From contig CAWFIB010000025.1 in assembly GCA_963815775.1 (NCBI GenBank), positions 186,001 through 250,000 of the forward strand: a stretch of 64,000 bases of DNA, read 5' to 3'. This document shows, in pieces, positions 50,256 through 58,964 of this stretch. The notes beneath the pieces are model-generated. The model had not been told where the DNA came from and searched no databases. It was given only the letters and a program-made list of their open reading frames with translations. Positions within the stretch are counted from its first letter, which is position 1, and each line of letters begins with the position of its first letter. The translations under genes and the position numbers were made by a program. Origin of the DNA: CAVVDY01 sp963815775. Lineage in GTDB: Bacteria > Acidobacteriota > Terriglobia > Terriglobales > Acidobacteriaceae.

Positions 50256-51290
50256 TCACTGCGTCAGGGCGGCTGCTTTCTGTTCGGCTTCTTCGACGGC
50301 ACGCAGTGAGACGTGCTCACGGCGCGCCAGCAGCAGACCTGTCGGGATCACCGACATGAAGGTCACGGCCCAGAGCAGCATGCCGCAGCTCACGGCCAGT
50401 TCGTGGGAGACGCCGAACCCGGCGCTTAGCATTCCGATGGTCGCCAGTTGCGAGCCGCCGCCGACCCCGGGCAGTTGCAACAAGGACCCGACCATGCTCG
50501 CTCCCATCAACAGAATCGCCATGGGCAGAGTGGTCTCACGCAAAGTTCCCGGGTAAGCATGGGTGACGGCGATGTAATCCACGGCAATCAACATCCACAT
50601 GAAGAGGCTGATAGCCGTCAGCTGCAGCGCCTCGCCGAGACCCTGAATCGTCTCCAGCCCGATGCTGAAGCTGATGATCTTCTCGCGCAGATGATGGGCA
50701 AAGCGGGGAGCCGTCCGGGCAAACATACCATGGAGAATGTTTCCCACCCGCTCTCCTGATCTGCGAATCACCACCATGGCGATGACCAACCCCACGACCA
50801 AAACGATCAGTGCGAAGGCCCCCTGGCGCAGCCCGTGGTAGAAGGGCAGGGCCCGCAGGTCGGGGGAAAGAAAGCTCAGCGCCAGCAGTACGGCGAAGCC
50901 GCCCATGTCGAAGATGCGCTCTACGGTCCAGACCGCCATTTGCGAAGCAAAGGTCAAGTTTTCTTTGCGAGCGATGATGTAGGGCCGCACCACCTCTCCG
51001 GCTCGGCCCAGCAGCGCCAGCGCGGTGAAGCCGATGAACTGGGGAGCCATCAGCCGCGCGCTGGTGGTGTCACACACGGGCTTGAGGAAGATCTTCCAGC
51101 GTACGGCGCGCAAGGCGTACGAAGCATAGGTCAGCGCGACTCCGGCAAGGATCAGGAGCCAGTTGACGTGCTCGGTCTCCCGCCAGAAGGTATGCCAGTC
51201 AAACTGTTTCCAGGTGCGTATCTGCAAATACACCAGCAGGCATAGCAGGGCAAGAACGGCGAGCGTGATCAGGATGCGCTTCTTATTCAT
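50256..51290 (-). CDS. UPF0104-type membrane protein (lysylphosphatidylglycerol synthase transmembrane-like)
   Basis: A 344-residue inner-membrane protein with eight or so predicted helices, matching the integral-membrane (flippase-like) domain of lysylphosphatidylglycerol synthase. The cytoplasmic aminoacyl-transfer domain of MprF is absent, so lysyl transfer is not expected. Members of this stand-alone group are linked to lipid or hopanoid and glycan translocation. The segment YASYALRAVRWKIFL near residue 60 and RAGEVVRPYIIARKE near 100 are the family's conserved loops. Same strand as the lytic transglycosylase and HAD genes, with short gaps. Confidence 0.85.
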   Translation of the reverse strand: MNKKRILITLAVLALLCLLVYLQIRTWKQFDWHTFWRETEHVNWLLILAGVALTYASYALRAVRWKIFLKPVCDTTSARLMAPQFIGFTALALLGRAGEVVRPYIIARKENLTFASQMAVWTVERIFDMGGFAVLLALSFLSPDLRALPFYHGLRQGAFALIVLVVGLVIAMVVIRRSGERVGNILHGMFARTAPRFAHHLREKIISFSIGLETIQGLGEALQLTAISLFMWMLIAVDYIAVTHAYPGTLRETTLPMAILLMGASMVGSLLQLPGVGGGSQLATIGMLSAGFGVSHELAVSCGMLLWAVTFMSVIPTGLLLARREHVSLRAVEEAEQKAAALTQ

Positions 51291-51366
51291 TCAGAAAATT
51301 CAGGGACGGCACGGGCGTTGTACCTGCGACGAAATGGGAACCGCTGATCGGTCACGGCCGAAGCAC

Positions 51367-52053
51367 CTAATCTGCGCCATCGGCCTTATGTTTCTGTGTC
51401 GCCGCGATCTGCGACTGTTTCTGCTCCGCCAGCTTCTTACGGTTGTAGTCACGAATGATGCGCGCCACGTAAGCCCGGGTTTCGCGATAGGGCGGCACGC
51501 CCTTGTACTGCACAACTCGCCCCGGCCCGGCGTTATATGCCGCCAGCGCCTTGGGCACATCATAGTCAAATTGCTGCAAGAGTTGCAGCAGATAGCGAAC
51601 GCCGCCGTCGACGTTCTGAGCAGCGTCGAAGCTGTTCTTCACTCCGAGTTGGTCGGCGGTGCCGGGCATTAGCTGCATCAGCCCGCGGGCGCCTTTAGAG
51701 GAAACCGCCTTGGCATCGCCGCCACTCTCGGCTCGAATCACACTGGCAATGAAGTCGGCGTCAAGCCGGCTGCGGCGGCTGACCTCGCGAATCACTTCGT
51801 TCAGGTCAACGCTCTTGGCAGCTTCGACGATCTGGGGCTCCGGTGGCGCCGGCTCGAAACTTGTAACCTGCCTGGTCGGCACGTCGATGTAGCTGCTATC
51901 GTCGGCGCCGGTGTACAGGCGGATGATGTCGCCGACGATCTCGTGACGCTGAAGACGAATGCTGAAGCCGTTGCTGAGATTGGCGATCTCCGCTGCGTGC
52001 AGCGGGGCCAGGGCGAACATCAGCAGGAGCAGGTGTGGCAATAAGTTACGCAT
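51367..52053 (-). CDS. Lytic transglycosylase (SLT domain)
   Basis: An exported peptidoglycan-cleaving enzyme of 228 residues with a signal peptide (MRNLLPHLLLLMFALAPLHA). After about 60 residues of a beta-like region, the SLT domain (about 82-190) has the catalytic glutamate in IRAESGGDAKA (Glu109), ARGLMQLMPGTA and LAAYNAGPGRV. It cuts glycan strands with formation of 1,6-anhydro sugars. The ATG at 52053 overlaps the end of the HAD gene by 8 bases; longer starts are rejected because they lack a signal. The tail is Lys/Gln/Ala-rich. Confidence 0.9.
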   Translation of the reverse strand: MRNLLPHLLLLMFALAPLHAAEIANLSNGFSIRLQRHEIVGDIIRLYTGADDSSYIDVPTRQVTSFEPAPPEPQIVEAAKSVDLNEVIREVSRRSRLDADFIASVIRAESGGDAKAVSSKGARGLMQLMPGTADQLGVKNSFDAAQNVDGGVRYLLQLLQQFDYDVPKALAAYNAGPGRVVQYKGVPPYRETRAYVARIIRDYNRKKLAEQKQSQIAATQKHKADGAD

Positions 52054-52906
52054 TCGTGATGGCAGCATTCCTTTCCAGTGCCTGCTCGATGGCCGCGGCC
52101 ACCCCATGCTCATCGCAATGGCGGGTGACGGTCCAGCCGCTCTGCTTCAGATCGTCGGCGGCATTCTGCATGATGACCGGGTACCCGGCAAAGGTCAACA
52201 TCTCGACATCGTTGTAGTTATCGCCGATGGCCATCACCTGAGAACGGTCGATGCCACGATAGTTGGCCCAGCGTTGCAGAGCATGTCCCTTGGAGCATCC
52301 GGCGTTCAGCAGGTCGACGATGCACAGGTCACGGTAGTCGTATTGCGTCCGCGACAGGGTGAATTCGGAGCGGAAATCGCACGATTCGAGCTCTTCCACC
52401 ATAGTCTTGGCCAGATCAATCGGCCCGCAGAACATGGTCTGGATGGGATCGGTGACCAGCGCCTTTTCGATTGGACTGATGTACTCGATGTAAGGTGAGT
52501 TCTTTTCCATCCAGCGCTGAATCACCCCATAAAGACGCTGGTCGTTCTCGCAGATAATGGCGCCTTTTCCCTCGCGATCGAAGGTCAGAACCATGTAATC
52601 GTGAAACCGGCTCATCAGGCGGGAGATTTTCAGCGCTGTCTGCACCGGCATCAAGTCGCGATGAAAGAGCTCGCCCTGGGTGGAGCGCGTTATCCCTCCA
52701 TTGGAACTGATGAGCCAAAGGTCGAAGCCGAGCGACTGTGCGATGGGCAGGGCAAAGTGATGGCGGCGTCCCGTGCCAAGAACGATCTCAATGCCGGCCT
52801 CATGCGCGCGTATCAGGGCAGCGCGGTTTTCTTCCGAGAGCTGCACCTTGGTGCCGAGCAGGGTGCCATCGATATCGATGGCGATGAGCCGTATGGGGCG
52901 GGACAC
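52046..52906 (-). CDS. Cof-type HAD-IIB sugar-phosphate phosphatase
   Basis: A 286-residue HAD phosphatase with a type IIB cap. Motif I is AIDIDGTLLG (nucleophile Asp11 and Asp13), motif II is ISSNGG (about residue 55), and motifs III/IV are in GCSKGHAL and AIGDNYNDVEML. Such Cof/YidA enzymes dephosphorylate sugar phosphates and similar metabolites with broad specificity. First of a probable three-gene run with the transglycosylase and UPF0104 genes, though not obviously functionally tied. The divergent galT gene starts 62 bases away. Confidence 0.9.
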   Translation of the reverse strand: MSRPIRLIAIDIDGTLLGTKVQLSEENRAALIRAHEAGIEIVLGTGRRHHFALPIAQSLGFDLWLISSNGGITRSTQGELFHRDLMPVQTALKISRLMSRFHDYMVLTFDREGKGAIICENDQRLYGVIQRWMEKNSPYIEYISPIEKALVTDPIQTMFCGPIDLAKTMVEELESCDFRSEFTLSRTQYDYRDLCIVDLLNAGCSKGHALQRWANYRGIDRSQVMAIGDNYNDVEMLTFAGYPVIMQNAADDLKQSGWTVTRHCDEHGVAAAIEQALERNAAITNA

Positions 52907-52967
52907 GAGTTCAGTTTATCAGTGGCTCTAGCCATCCGCCGTCGAAGCCGATTAAAGTAATGAGGAG

Positions 52968-53957
52968 ATGGAACTTCGCAAAGATCCAATCACGCGTTCC
53001 TGGGTGATCACGGGTGACGAGCCTGACGAGGGTGGTGCGCCCGACTACGGCTGCCCGTTCTGTCCCGAAGGCGGCCAGCACCTGCAAGTAGTGGAGTTCG
53101 TGCCCAGCGCCAACGGCAATCCGTGGGCGGCGCGTGCGGTAGTGCATCCACGCCCAATCTATCGCATAGAAGGCGAGCCTGAGCGGGCCGGCAATGGACT
53201 GTACGACCGCATGCAAGCGGTGGGGGCGCACGAGGTCATCGTCGAAAACACGCGCCATGACCGTCACCTGTGGAATGCCGACGATCGCGAGATTGAGGAA
53301 TATCTGGCCTTGCTCGGCAGCCGCATCGACGATCTGAAGAAAGACCTGCGCTTCAAGTACGTCACGGTATTCAAGAACTTCGGGGGGCTCTCCGGGCAGC
53401 GCTGGGACCATCCCACCACCGAGATCGTCGCCACAACGTTTGTACCTCGCCGCGTTCTCTATGAACTGCGCGCGGCCCGCGAGCACTACCGCGTGAAAGA
53501 GCGTTGCGTATTTTGCGACATCATGACCCAGGAACAACAGCAGAAGCTTCGTCTGATCGAGATTCGCGGCGACTATGCGGCCTCCTGCCCCTACGCCCCG
53601 CGTGTGCCTTACGAGACCTGGATTGCGCCTCGCTCGCACGAGGCATACTTTGAACGCACCGCAACCAAGTCCGGCGCCTTACGTGATCTGGCGGCAGTGC
53701 TGCGCCGCACGCTTCATCGCATTCGCAACATCGCCGATGGGTTCCACATGGTGTTGCATACCTCGCCGAACACCCTGCACCGGTCTGAGTCGCTCGGCTT
53801 CTGGAAGACGATCGAGGACGACTACCACTGGCACATCGAGATCCTGCCGATCCTTGGTTCCAAGGAAAAGTCGTACACCTTCAAGGAAGTCTACTCGTCA
53901 CCGGTGACACCGGAGGCCGCGGCGGCACGGCTACGAGAGGCGCCGGCGGAGCCCTGA
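52968..53957 (+). CDS. Galactose-1-phosphate uridylyltransferase (GalT family, DUF4921-like)
   Basis: A 329-residue HIT-superfamily nucleotidyltransferase. Zinc cysteines appear in YGCPFCPEGGQH near the start, and the second half has KERCVFCDIM with another CxxC. HPTTEIVATT and YHWHIEILP (HxH active-site histidine) match GalT. Known enzymes exchange UMP between UDP-glucose and galactose-1-phosphate in the Leloir pathway, or act as ADP/UDP sugar phosphorylases. The start ATG follows AGGAG. The unknown gene downstream begins 5 bases after the stop, so both are probably cotranscribed. Confidence 0.85.
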   Translation: MELRKDPITRSWVITGDEPDEGGAPDYGCPFCPEGGQHLQVVEFVPSANGNPWAARAVVHPRPIYRIEGEPERAGNGLYDRMQAVGAHEVIVENTRHDRHLWNADDREIEEYLALLGSRIDDLKKDLRFKYVTVFKNFGGLSGQRWDHPTTEIVATTFVPRRVLYELRAAREHYRVKERCVFCDIMTQEQQQKLRLIEIRGDYAASCPYAPRVPYETWIAPRSHEAYFERTATKSGALRDLAAVLRRTLHRIRNIADGFHMVLHTSPNTLHRSESLGFWKTIEDDYHWHIEILPILGSKEKSYTFKEVYSSPVTPEAAAARLREAPAEP

Positions 53958-53962
53958 GCGCC

Positions 53963-54325
53963 ATGACGGTCCGCCGGATCAAGACGTACACTGCACAGAC
54001 CGGCTACGTATATCAGTACTACTTTGTGGGAAAGCGAGAGGCGCTGGCTTCGGACTCGGAAGCGCCGGCGACGGAGTATGTCTTCGACGTAACCTCGGAC
54101 CGCAAAACCACCTTCGCAGTGAGTGTGTTTCTTGGTCCGGGGGCGGTCCAGGCCTGGTCGGCCGCCCGTGGACGCAATCTCAGCGAGCCCGAAGGTTATG
54201 CCGCAGTAAAGCTGCGACTGATGCAGGGCTTCGACGAGATCGCCAATATGCTGCAATCGGGCAGGCGGCTGCGGGTGGAGGCATCGGAGATTTGCGCCCT
54301 GCTGGACTCAATCGGCATCGACTAA
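53963..54325 (+). CDS. Unknown protein cotranscribed with galT
   Basis: A 120-residue cytoplasmic protein. It is mixed alpha/beta with YTAQTGYVYQYYFVGKR near the start and EASEICALLDSIGID at the end, no signal peptide and no membrane helix. I recognise no domain. It begins 5 bases after the galT stop, which implies translational coupling and perhaps a linked role in sugar nucleotide metabolism. The start ATG lacks a strong ribosome-binding site, in keeping with coupling. Confidence 0.6.
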   Translation: MTVRRIKTYTAQTGYVYQYYFVGKREALASDSEAPATEYVFDVTSDRKTTFAVSVFLGPGAVQAWSAARGRNLSEPEGYAAVKLRLMQGFDEIANMLQSGRRLRVEASEICALLDSIGID

Positions 54326-54368
54326 CATGGGCGACAGGGCGGTAACTAACTCGGCGAGGTGAGGTTTC

Positions 54369-54494
54369 GCGTCAGGGCATGACCTTGGTCGTGCCGACCA
54401 GAGCCGTAGATCGATCTGATTTCTGTCGCCCCTGAAGGGACTCGAATTTCCAAGAAGGGGCTCTTCGGCACGACTGGAAGTCGTGCCCTGACGC
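54369..54494. repeat. Large inverted repeat of palindromic modules
   Basis: The left arm (54369-54397, starting GCGTCAGGGCATGACC) and right arm (54465-54494, ending GTGCCCTGACGC) are inverted copies of the GGCACGACTGAAGTCGTGCC module, flanking a CGCCCCTGAAGGGACTCG palindrome at about 54427-54444. The whole 126 bases could fold as a cruciform or a long RNA stem. It fills half of the 261-base gap before tonB. Confidence 0.75.
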
Positions 54495-54586
54495 CAGTAT
54501 TCCAGTGGCTGACAGCGAGAGGCCTTCCGCCTTTTGGTGCTCACGCTGATTCGCCGTAAGAGTCGAACCCATATCTCTGGCAGGCC

Positions 54587-55240
54587 ATGTTTCAAGAACT
54601 GAGACCGACATCCCGCAGAGCATGGAACACGGCGCTACTGCTGTCGTTTGCCGCGCACGGCCTGGTCCTGGTGCTGATGACGCGGCAGCCGTCGGCGGCA
54701 ACGTCATTGCCTCATGAAGTGGCGCTGGGAACTCCGTACTCTTCCGGCAGCGTCATCTATCTCGCGCCGCTGGGTCCGGAGCGGGCACGCGACTCGGCGC
54801 CGCTTCATCTTGCCAAGGCCGTTGCGCCCAAGCGAGAGCTCGCTGTGAGGTCGAAGCCGGCGGAGCGCAAACGGGAGGAGCCAAGCAAGACGGCAGTCGA
54901 TGCTGCTGAGGTTACCGCCAGTGCCGGCTCGCCCTACGGCGTACACATTCCGGGAACACCGTTAACCGGGCCTGCGGTAATACCAGCGCTACCTGAGGTT
55001 TTCCCCGATCCACCGGTCGCCCGCACTGACTTGCCCCCGGGTGTCGAAGGCGATGTCATTGTCGAAGTCACCATTGACGCGCAGGGCAATGTCAGCGATA
55101 TGAAGCTCACGCAGGGAATCGGCTATGGCATCGATCAGAAGGTGTTGGCAGTTCTTCGGCGCTGGCACTTCCGGCCTGCTACCCGCAACGGGTTCAATAT
55201 CGCATCGCAGCACATGGTGCACTTCCACTACCCAGCCTGA
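54587..55240 (+). CDS. TonB-like energy transducer
   Basis: A 217-residue inner-membrane protein that should couple proton-motive force to outer-membrane TonB-dependent receptors. One N-terminal helix (about residues 16-33), a charged Lys/Pro/Arg linker (about 75-110) and the C-terminal TonB domain VIVEVTIDAQGNVSDM with WHFRPATRNG. Length is small but within range. ExbB/ExbD are not encoded near. No receptor gene is within the window. The scpA gene follows 41 bases downstream on the same strand, so they may share a transcript. Confidence 0.88.
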   Translation: MFQELRPTSRRAWNTALLLSFAAHGLVLVLMTRQPSAATSLPHEVALGTPYSSGSVIYLAPLGPERARDSAPLHLAKAVAPKRELAVRSKPAERKREEPSKTAVDAAEVTASAGSPYGVHIPGTPLTGPAVIPALPEVFPDPPVARTDLPPGVEGDVIVEVTIDAQGNVSDMKLTQGIGYGIDQKVLAVLRRWHFRPATRNGFNIASQHMVHFHYPA

Positions 55241-55281
55241 TCAACAGGCCTGAAGCCAAGCTTGTGAGATGATGGCAAAAG

Positions 55282-56121
55282 ATGAGCCAAGCCCCACAAG
55301 CAAGCACAGCGGGCTCTCCGGCTGCGCCGAAGACGATGCCGCGCAAGGACGACGAGTCGCCATTTTCGGTCGTTGTCGGCCTGGTGTATGACGGCCCGCT
55401 CGACCTGCTGCTGGACCTGATCCGCAAGCAGGACATCGACATTTACGACATTCCGATCGCGAAGATCACGGAGCAGTACCTGAAGTATGTCGAGGGCATG
55501 AAGCAACTGGATGTCGACGTCGCTGCCGAATTCATCTACACCGCCTCGCTGCTGATTCACATCAAGTCGAAGATGCTGCTGCCGCGCGACCCGGATATGG
55601 CCGCCGAAGCTGAAGACCCGCGCATGGAGCTGGTGAACCGGCTGCTCGAGCATGAGCGCTTCAAGACCGCCGCCCAGATGCTGCTGCAGAAACAACAGAT
55701 CGAAGAGGCGGTATGGTCGAACCCGGCGCTGAAGGAATTTCGCGACGCCGACGGCACCGAGCCGGAATTGGCAGCCGACGTGGTTGACCTGGTCAAGACA
55801 TTTCAGAAGATCCTGGACCGCGCGCGCAGCCGACCGACCTTCGACGTAGCCGAGGAAAATGTCACCGTCTCGCAGATGATCGACTACATTCGGCGGCGGT
55901 TGTCGCTGGAAGAGGGGCCCGTCCGCCTGAAGCAACTGCTGCGCAATTTGAACTCGCAAACGGCGCTAGTGTGCGCTTTTCTGGCGATCCTCGAGCTGAT
56001 CCGGTTGCAAGCGGTATTGGCGCGGCAGGACAGCGTCTTCGGCGAGATCATGCTTAAGAAACACACGAGTTTCGACAGCCTGATGGGTGAGAGTTCGCCG
56101 GTGAAGGACGACTGGCGATAG
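55282..56121 (+). CDS. scpA: Segregation and condensation protein A (condensin kleisin)
   Basis: The kleisin of the SMC-ScpAB complex that compacts and separates chromosomes. The 279-residue protein has the N-terminal SMC-neck-binding helix (FSVVVGLVYDGPLDLLLDLIRKQ) and the C-terminal winged helix (SMIDYIRRRL onward), with a central region that wraps ScpB. Length fits (250-280). scpB starts 45 bases downstream, a classic pairing. The smc gene itself is not in the window. Confidence 0.93.
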   Translation: MSQAPQASTAGSPAAPKTMPRKDDESPFSVVVGLVYDGPLDLLLDLIRKQDIDIYDIPIAKITEQYLKYVEGMKQLDVDVAAEFIYTASLLIHIKSKMLLPRDPDMAAEAEDPRMELVNRLLEHERFKTAAQMLLQKQQIEEAVWSNPALKEFRDADGTEPELAADVVDLVKTFQKILDRARSRPTFDVAEENVTVSQMIDYIRRRLSLEEGPVRLKQLLRNLNSQTALVCAFLAILELIRLQAVLARQDSVFGEIMLKKHTSFDSLMGESSPVKDDWR

Positions 56122-56166
56122 AACGAGGAGAAGAGCAATCGCGGGACCCGAGTTCCGCTACACAGA

Positions 56167-57141
56167 ATGAGCATTAAAGCCAAACTTGAAGCCATCATTT
56201 ACGCGACCGAAGAGCCGGTCACTCTGAATCAACTTGCGGGACTCCTGAAGGATGCCGTAGTGGCGGAGCTGCACGCCGAGGAGCAGGCGCGGCTGGCGCT
56301 GAATGAAGTTGTCTCCGAGCCCACGCCGCTGGAGACGGATGTCGAAGAGAGCGCAGACGATAACGAGGAAGTGCTGCAGGAGGCACCAGCAACAGAGGCC
56401 GCGCTGCCGGAAGCGCCGGTCGCGGAACAGCCGGAGGCTGCGAGCGACAAGCCGTCCGAGAAGGAAGAACTGCGCCGGGTGAAGGACCGCATAACCTTTT
56501 TGCTGGACGAGCTGGTTGCCGAGTATTCGTCAGCCGGTCGCGGCATGGAGATCCGCCAGATCGCCGGCGGTTATCGTATGGCAACCAAGCCCGAGCACCA
56601 CGATGTGGTGGTGACCTTTGCCAAGAGTCTGAAACCTCCCGTGCGCTTGTCGATGCAGGCGCTTGAGACCCTGTCTGTCATCGCCTACAAACAGCCGGTC
56701 ACGGTGCCGGAGATCAGCGAGATTCGCGGCGTCGATTCTGCAGGGGTCATTGCTACGCTGCTCGACCGCAAGCTCATCACGACCGCCGGACGCAAGCAGG
56801 TGATCGGGCGGCCCATTCTCTACAAGACGACGAAAGAATTCCTGCTGCGCTTTGGCCTGAACGATGTCAACGAACTGCCCAGCATGGAGGAGTTCGAGAA
56901 ATTGGGTGATCCGCAGGCGGAGCTGTTCGAGCCTGCGGGCGAAACTCCTATCAACGCTCCTGCTGCAGGGGAAGGCAGTGGGCCTGACGAGAGTGAGACT
57001 GTGACCGAGGCCGATCCGGCGTTGGTCAGCCCGGAGAACAGCGGGAACCAGCCGCCCGCCGAGGCTGATCCCCCGGAGCGTTTCAATGAGGCGATTGCGC
57101 CGCTGGCAGAAATCGACGAGCCGGGCGAACCTGCCCGATAG
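56167..57141 (+). CDS. scpB: Segregation and condensation protein B, with long insertions
   Basis: Winged-helix partner of ScpA in the condensin complex. The two winged helices are recognisable (RITFLLDELVAEYSSAGRGME, then VTVPEISEIRGVDSAGVIATLLDRKLI). At 324 residues it is 110-130 longer than usual ScpB (~190-210). The excess is an acidic, Ala/Glu/Pro-rich segment inserted at about residues 35-100, just after the first helix, and a similarly disordered acidic tail of about 80 residues from 240 on. Operon with scpA. The core should still bind ScpA. Confidence 0.9.
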   Translation: MSIKAKLEAIIYATEEPVTLNQLAGLLKDAVVAELHAEEQARLALNEVVSEPTPLETDVEESADDNEEVLQEAPATEAALPEAPVAEQPEAASDKPSEKEELRRVKDRITFLLDELVAEYSSAGRGMEIRQIAGGYRMATKPEHHDVVVTFAKSLKPPVRLSMQALETLSVIAYKQPVTVPEISEIRGVDSAGVIATLLDRKLITTAGRKQVIGRPILYKTTKEFLLRFGLNDVNELPSMEEFEKLGDPQAELFEPAGETPINAPAAGEGSGPDESETVTEADPALVSPENSGNQPPAEADPPERFNEAIAPLAEIDEPGEPAR

Positions 57142-57146
57142 AGGCT

Positions 57147-57166
57147 GCCGCTCTGCGGGGAGCGGC
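57147..57166 (+). terminator. Possible terminator after scpB
   Basis: GCCGCTC and GAGCGGC form a 7-base stem with a 6-base loop six bases after the scpB stop. No clear T-run follows (GTAGTAGTGCACCTTTATT), so termination may be weak. The 252-base gap before the next gene otherwise holds nothing I can identify. Confidence 0.4.
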
Positions 57167-57393
57167 GTAGTAGTGCACCTTTATTCAAAAGTAGTTTGGA
57201 AAACTGGAATACGGAGTGGCTCGCGCGGCCTGACCGTAAAAACTTGCTCGGAGGTTCCGGCGCTGTGTTATCGTTGCCGCCGAGTCCAAGCTGTCGAGCC
57301 ATCCTGCCCCCCACAGAACCGGCTTGTCTGCATTCAGAAATGGCCTGTTGTCAGGCCTACCCCACAGCCTGGATGAAATCCATAGGAGACAAG

Positions 57394-58869
57394 ATGAAAC
57401 GCCATCTGCAGCTGTTCTTCATTGCAACTGTAATCGCTTTGACTTTCACGGCCACAGCATGGGCGCAGTGGTCGAGCGATCCCAACCAGAATCTCGCACT
57501 TTCCGACATCCCGGACGCCGATCAGGTGCAGGCCAAAGTCGTGCCGCTGGCCGACAACGGTTTCTTTGTAAGCTGGTTCAACAACAATCCTAACGATCCG
57601 CCGCCGCACGGCTACGACACTTATCTGCAGCGCTTGAACGCCGATGGATACGAGCAGTTCATGCATGACGGCATTCAAATTGCTAAACTGACCAACAGCT
57701 CCACAGAAGACTACGGTCTGGACATTGACACCCAGGGCAACGCACTGCTGGCCTTTCTTGACACGCGCGAAGGCGACAACCAGCAGGTAACCGTGACCAA
57801 GGTGAGTCCCAGTGGCGAGCAGCTATGGGGGCCGAACGGGATCCAACTTACCGCCGGCGCTCCCAACGCTCATCAGCCAAAAGTGGCAGGCACCAGCGAC
57901 GGTGGAGTGGTGGTGGCCTGGACCGCCTACGGCCCGAAATATTCGTTTATCGTGCTGCAGAAGTTCGATGCCAACGGAAAGCCCCAGTGGGCTTCGAACA
58001 CGCTGGTGAATAACGGCATTATTCTGAGCGAGAACAAGGCAGACTACCAGGTGTCGGATTTGCACGCCTCCGACAATGGATCCGTCATCGTCTCGTTCAG
58101 CCGCGACACGGGATTCCGCAGCAATCGGTATCTCTACGCCAATAAAATTTCGGCTTCGGGCAAACTGCTTTGGGGAGCAAGCCACGTGCATGTGTGGGAC
58201 GGCGGCTCACTGCAACTGGGCAACTATCCCAGCTTCGTTCCTGACGGCAATGGCGGCGCAGTCTTTTCCTGGTACAGCAGCAGCCCGTCGCTGCAAGTTT
58301 ACGTGCAGCACATCAACTCCGCCGGGACGGAAGTGTTCCCCCACAACGGGGTGGTGGCTTCCACCAACGCCTCGCAAATTCGTGTATCGCCCTCGGTAGC
58401 GTACCGGCCCTCAACCCAGGAAATCTTTGTCTCTTACGAAGAAGAGGATTCGTTGCAGAGCATGAGGGGTGTTTACGCGCAGAAGTTTGACTCCGCCGGC
58501 AACCGGCAGTGGGGCGACAGCGGACTGGTCATCCTTCCTTTGCAGGGAAACAATGAGGACGAGATCTTCGAGCGCACGGTGCAGATCGGCGACGGCGCAT
58601 TCGTGTTCTGGGTCGACCAGCAAGTGACCCAGGTGGGTACGATCCAAGGCGTCCGGCTGAACAACGACGGCACGCTTTATTGCGCGCAGTTCCCGGTCAG
58701 CTCCGTGCTCGCCCAGAAGTCACGCCCCTGGACGGCGATGTCCTCCAATATGAATACCGTCATCGCATTTCAGGATTACCGAAGCGGCAACTCGGACATC
58801 TACATTCAGAACATCAATCCGGATTGCTCGCTGGGAATCGAAAGCAGGATGTCGCGCGCGCGGTACTAA
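57394..58869 (+). CDS. Secreted beta-propeller-like protein, unknown function
   Basis: A 491-residue exported protein. The signal peptide is MKRHLQLFFIATVIALTFTA with cleavage near AWA-Q (about residue 25). The rest has repeating beta-strand units of about 45-60 residues, each with a W or Y, a G-x-V-V-V-x-W/F stretch (for instance GGVVVAWTAYG, GSVIVSFSRD, GGAVFSWYSS) and a LQ(H/R)-(I/L)-N/D-A-x-G turn, typical of multi-bladed beta-propellers of the integrin-alpha or secreted adhesin kind. No enzyme motif. The ATG at 57394 is preceded by AGGAGACAAG; longer starts would precede the signal peptide. Confidence 0.8.
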   Translation: MKRHLQLFFIATVIALTFTATAWAQWSSDPNQNLALSDIPDADQVQAKVVPLADNGFFVSWFNNNPNDPPPHGYDTYLQRLNADGYEQFMHDGIQIAKLTNSSTEDYGLDIDTQGNALLAFLDTREGDNQQVTVTKVSPSGEQLWGPNGIQLTAGAPNAHQPKVAGTSDGGVVVAWTAYGPKYSFIVLQKFDANGKPQWASNTLVNNGIILSENKADYQVSDLHASDNGSVIVSFSRDTGFRSNRYLYANKISASGKLLWGASHVHVWDGGSLQLGNYPSFVPDGNGGAVFSWYSSSPSLQVYVQHINSAGTEVFPHNGVVASTNASQIRVSPSVAYRPSTQEIFVSYEEEDSLQSMRGVYAQKFDSAGNRQWGDSGLVILPLQGNNEDEIFERTVQIGDGAFVFWVDQQVTQVGTIQGVRLNNDGTLYCAQFPVSSVLAQKSRPWTAMSSNMNTVIAFQDYRSGNSDIYIQNINPDCSLGIESRMSRARY

Positions 58870-58925
58870 GCAGCATCTACAACTCTAACCGGCTGCGCTG
58901 AGACTTCCCGAGTGCAGCCGTGATT

Positions 58926-58957
58926 CAAAAGGGTGCGGCTTCGGTCGCGCCCTTTTG
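58926..58957. terminator. Bidirectional terminator between convergent genes
   Basis: CAAAAGGG and CCCTTTTG pair at the base of a hairpin extended by GCG/CGC, with a short loop around GCTTCGGT. A-rich and T-rich flanks on the two sides suit termination in both directions. It lies 57 bases after the propeller gene and 8 bases before the peroxidase stop. Confidence 0.7.
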
Positions 58958-58964
58958 GTTTCCG

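Noticed and set aside
57196..57393. Longer start of the propeller gene
   Set aside because: It would place about 66 non-coding-like residues before a classical signal peptide; AGGAG lies right before the ATG at 57394.
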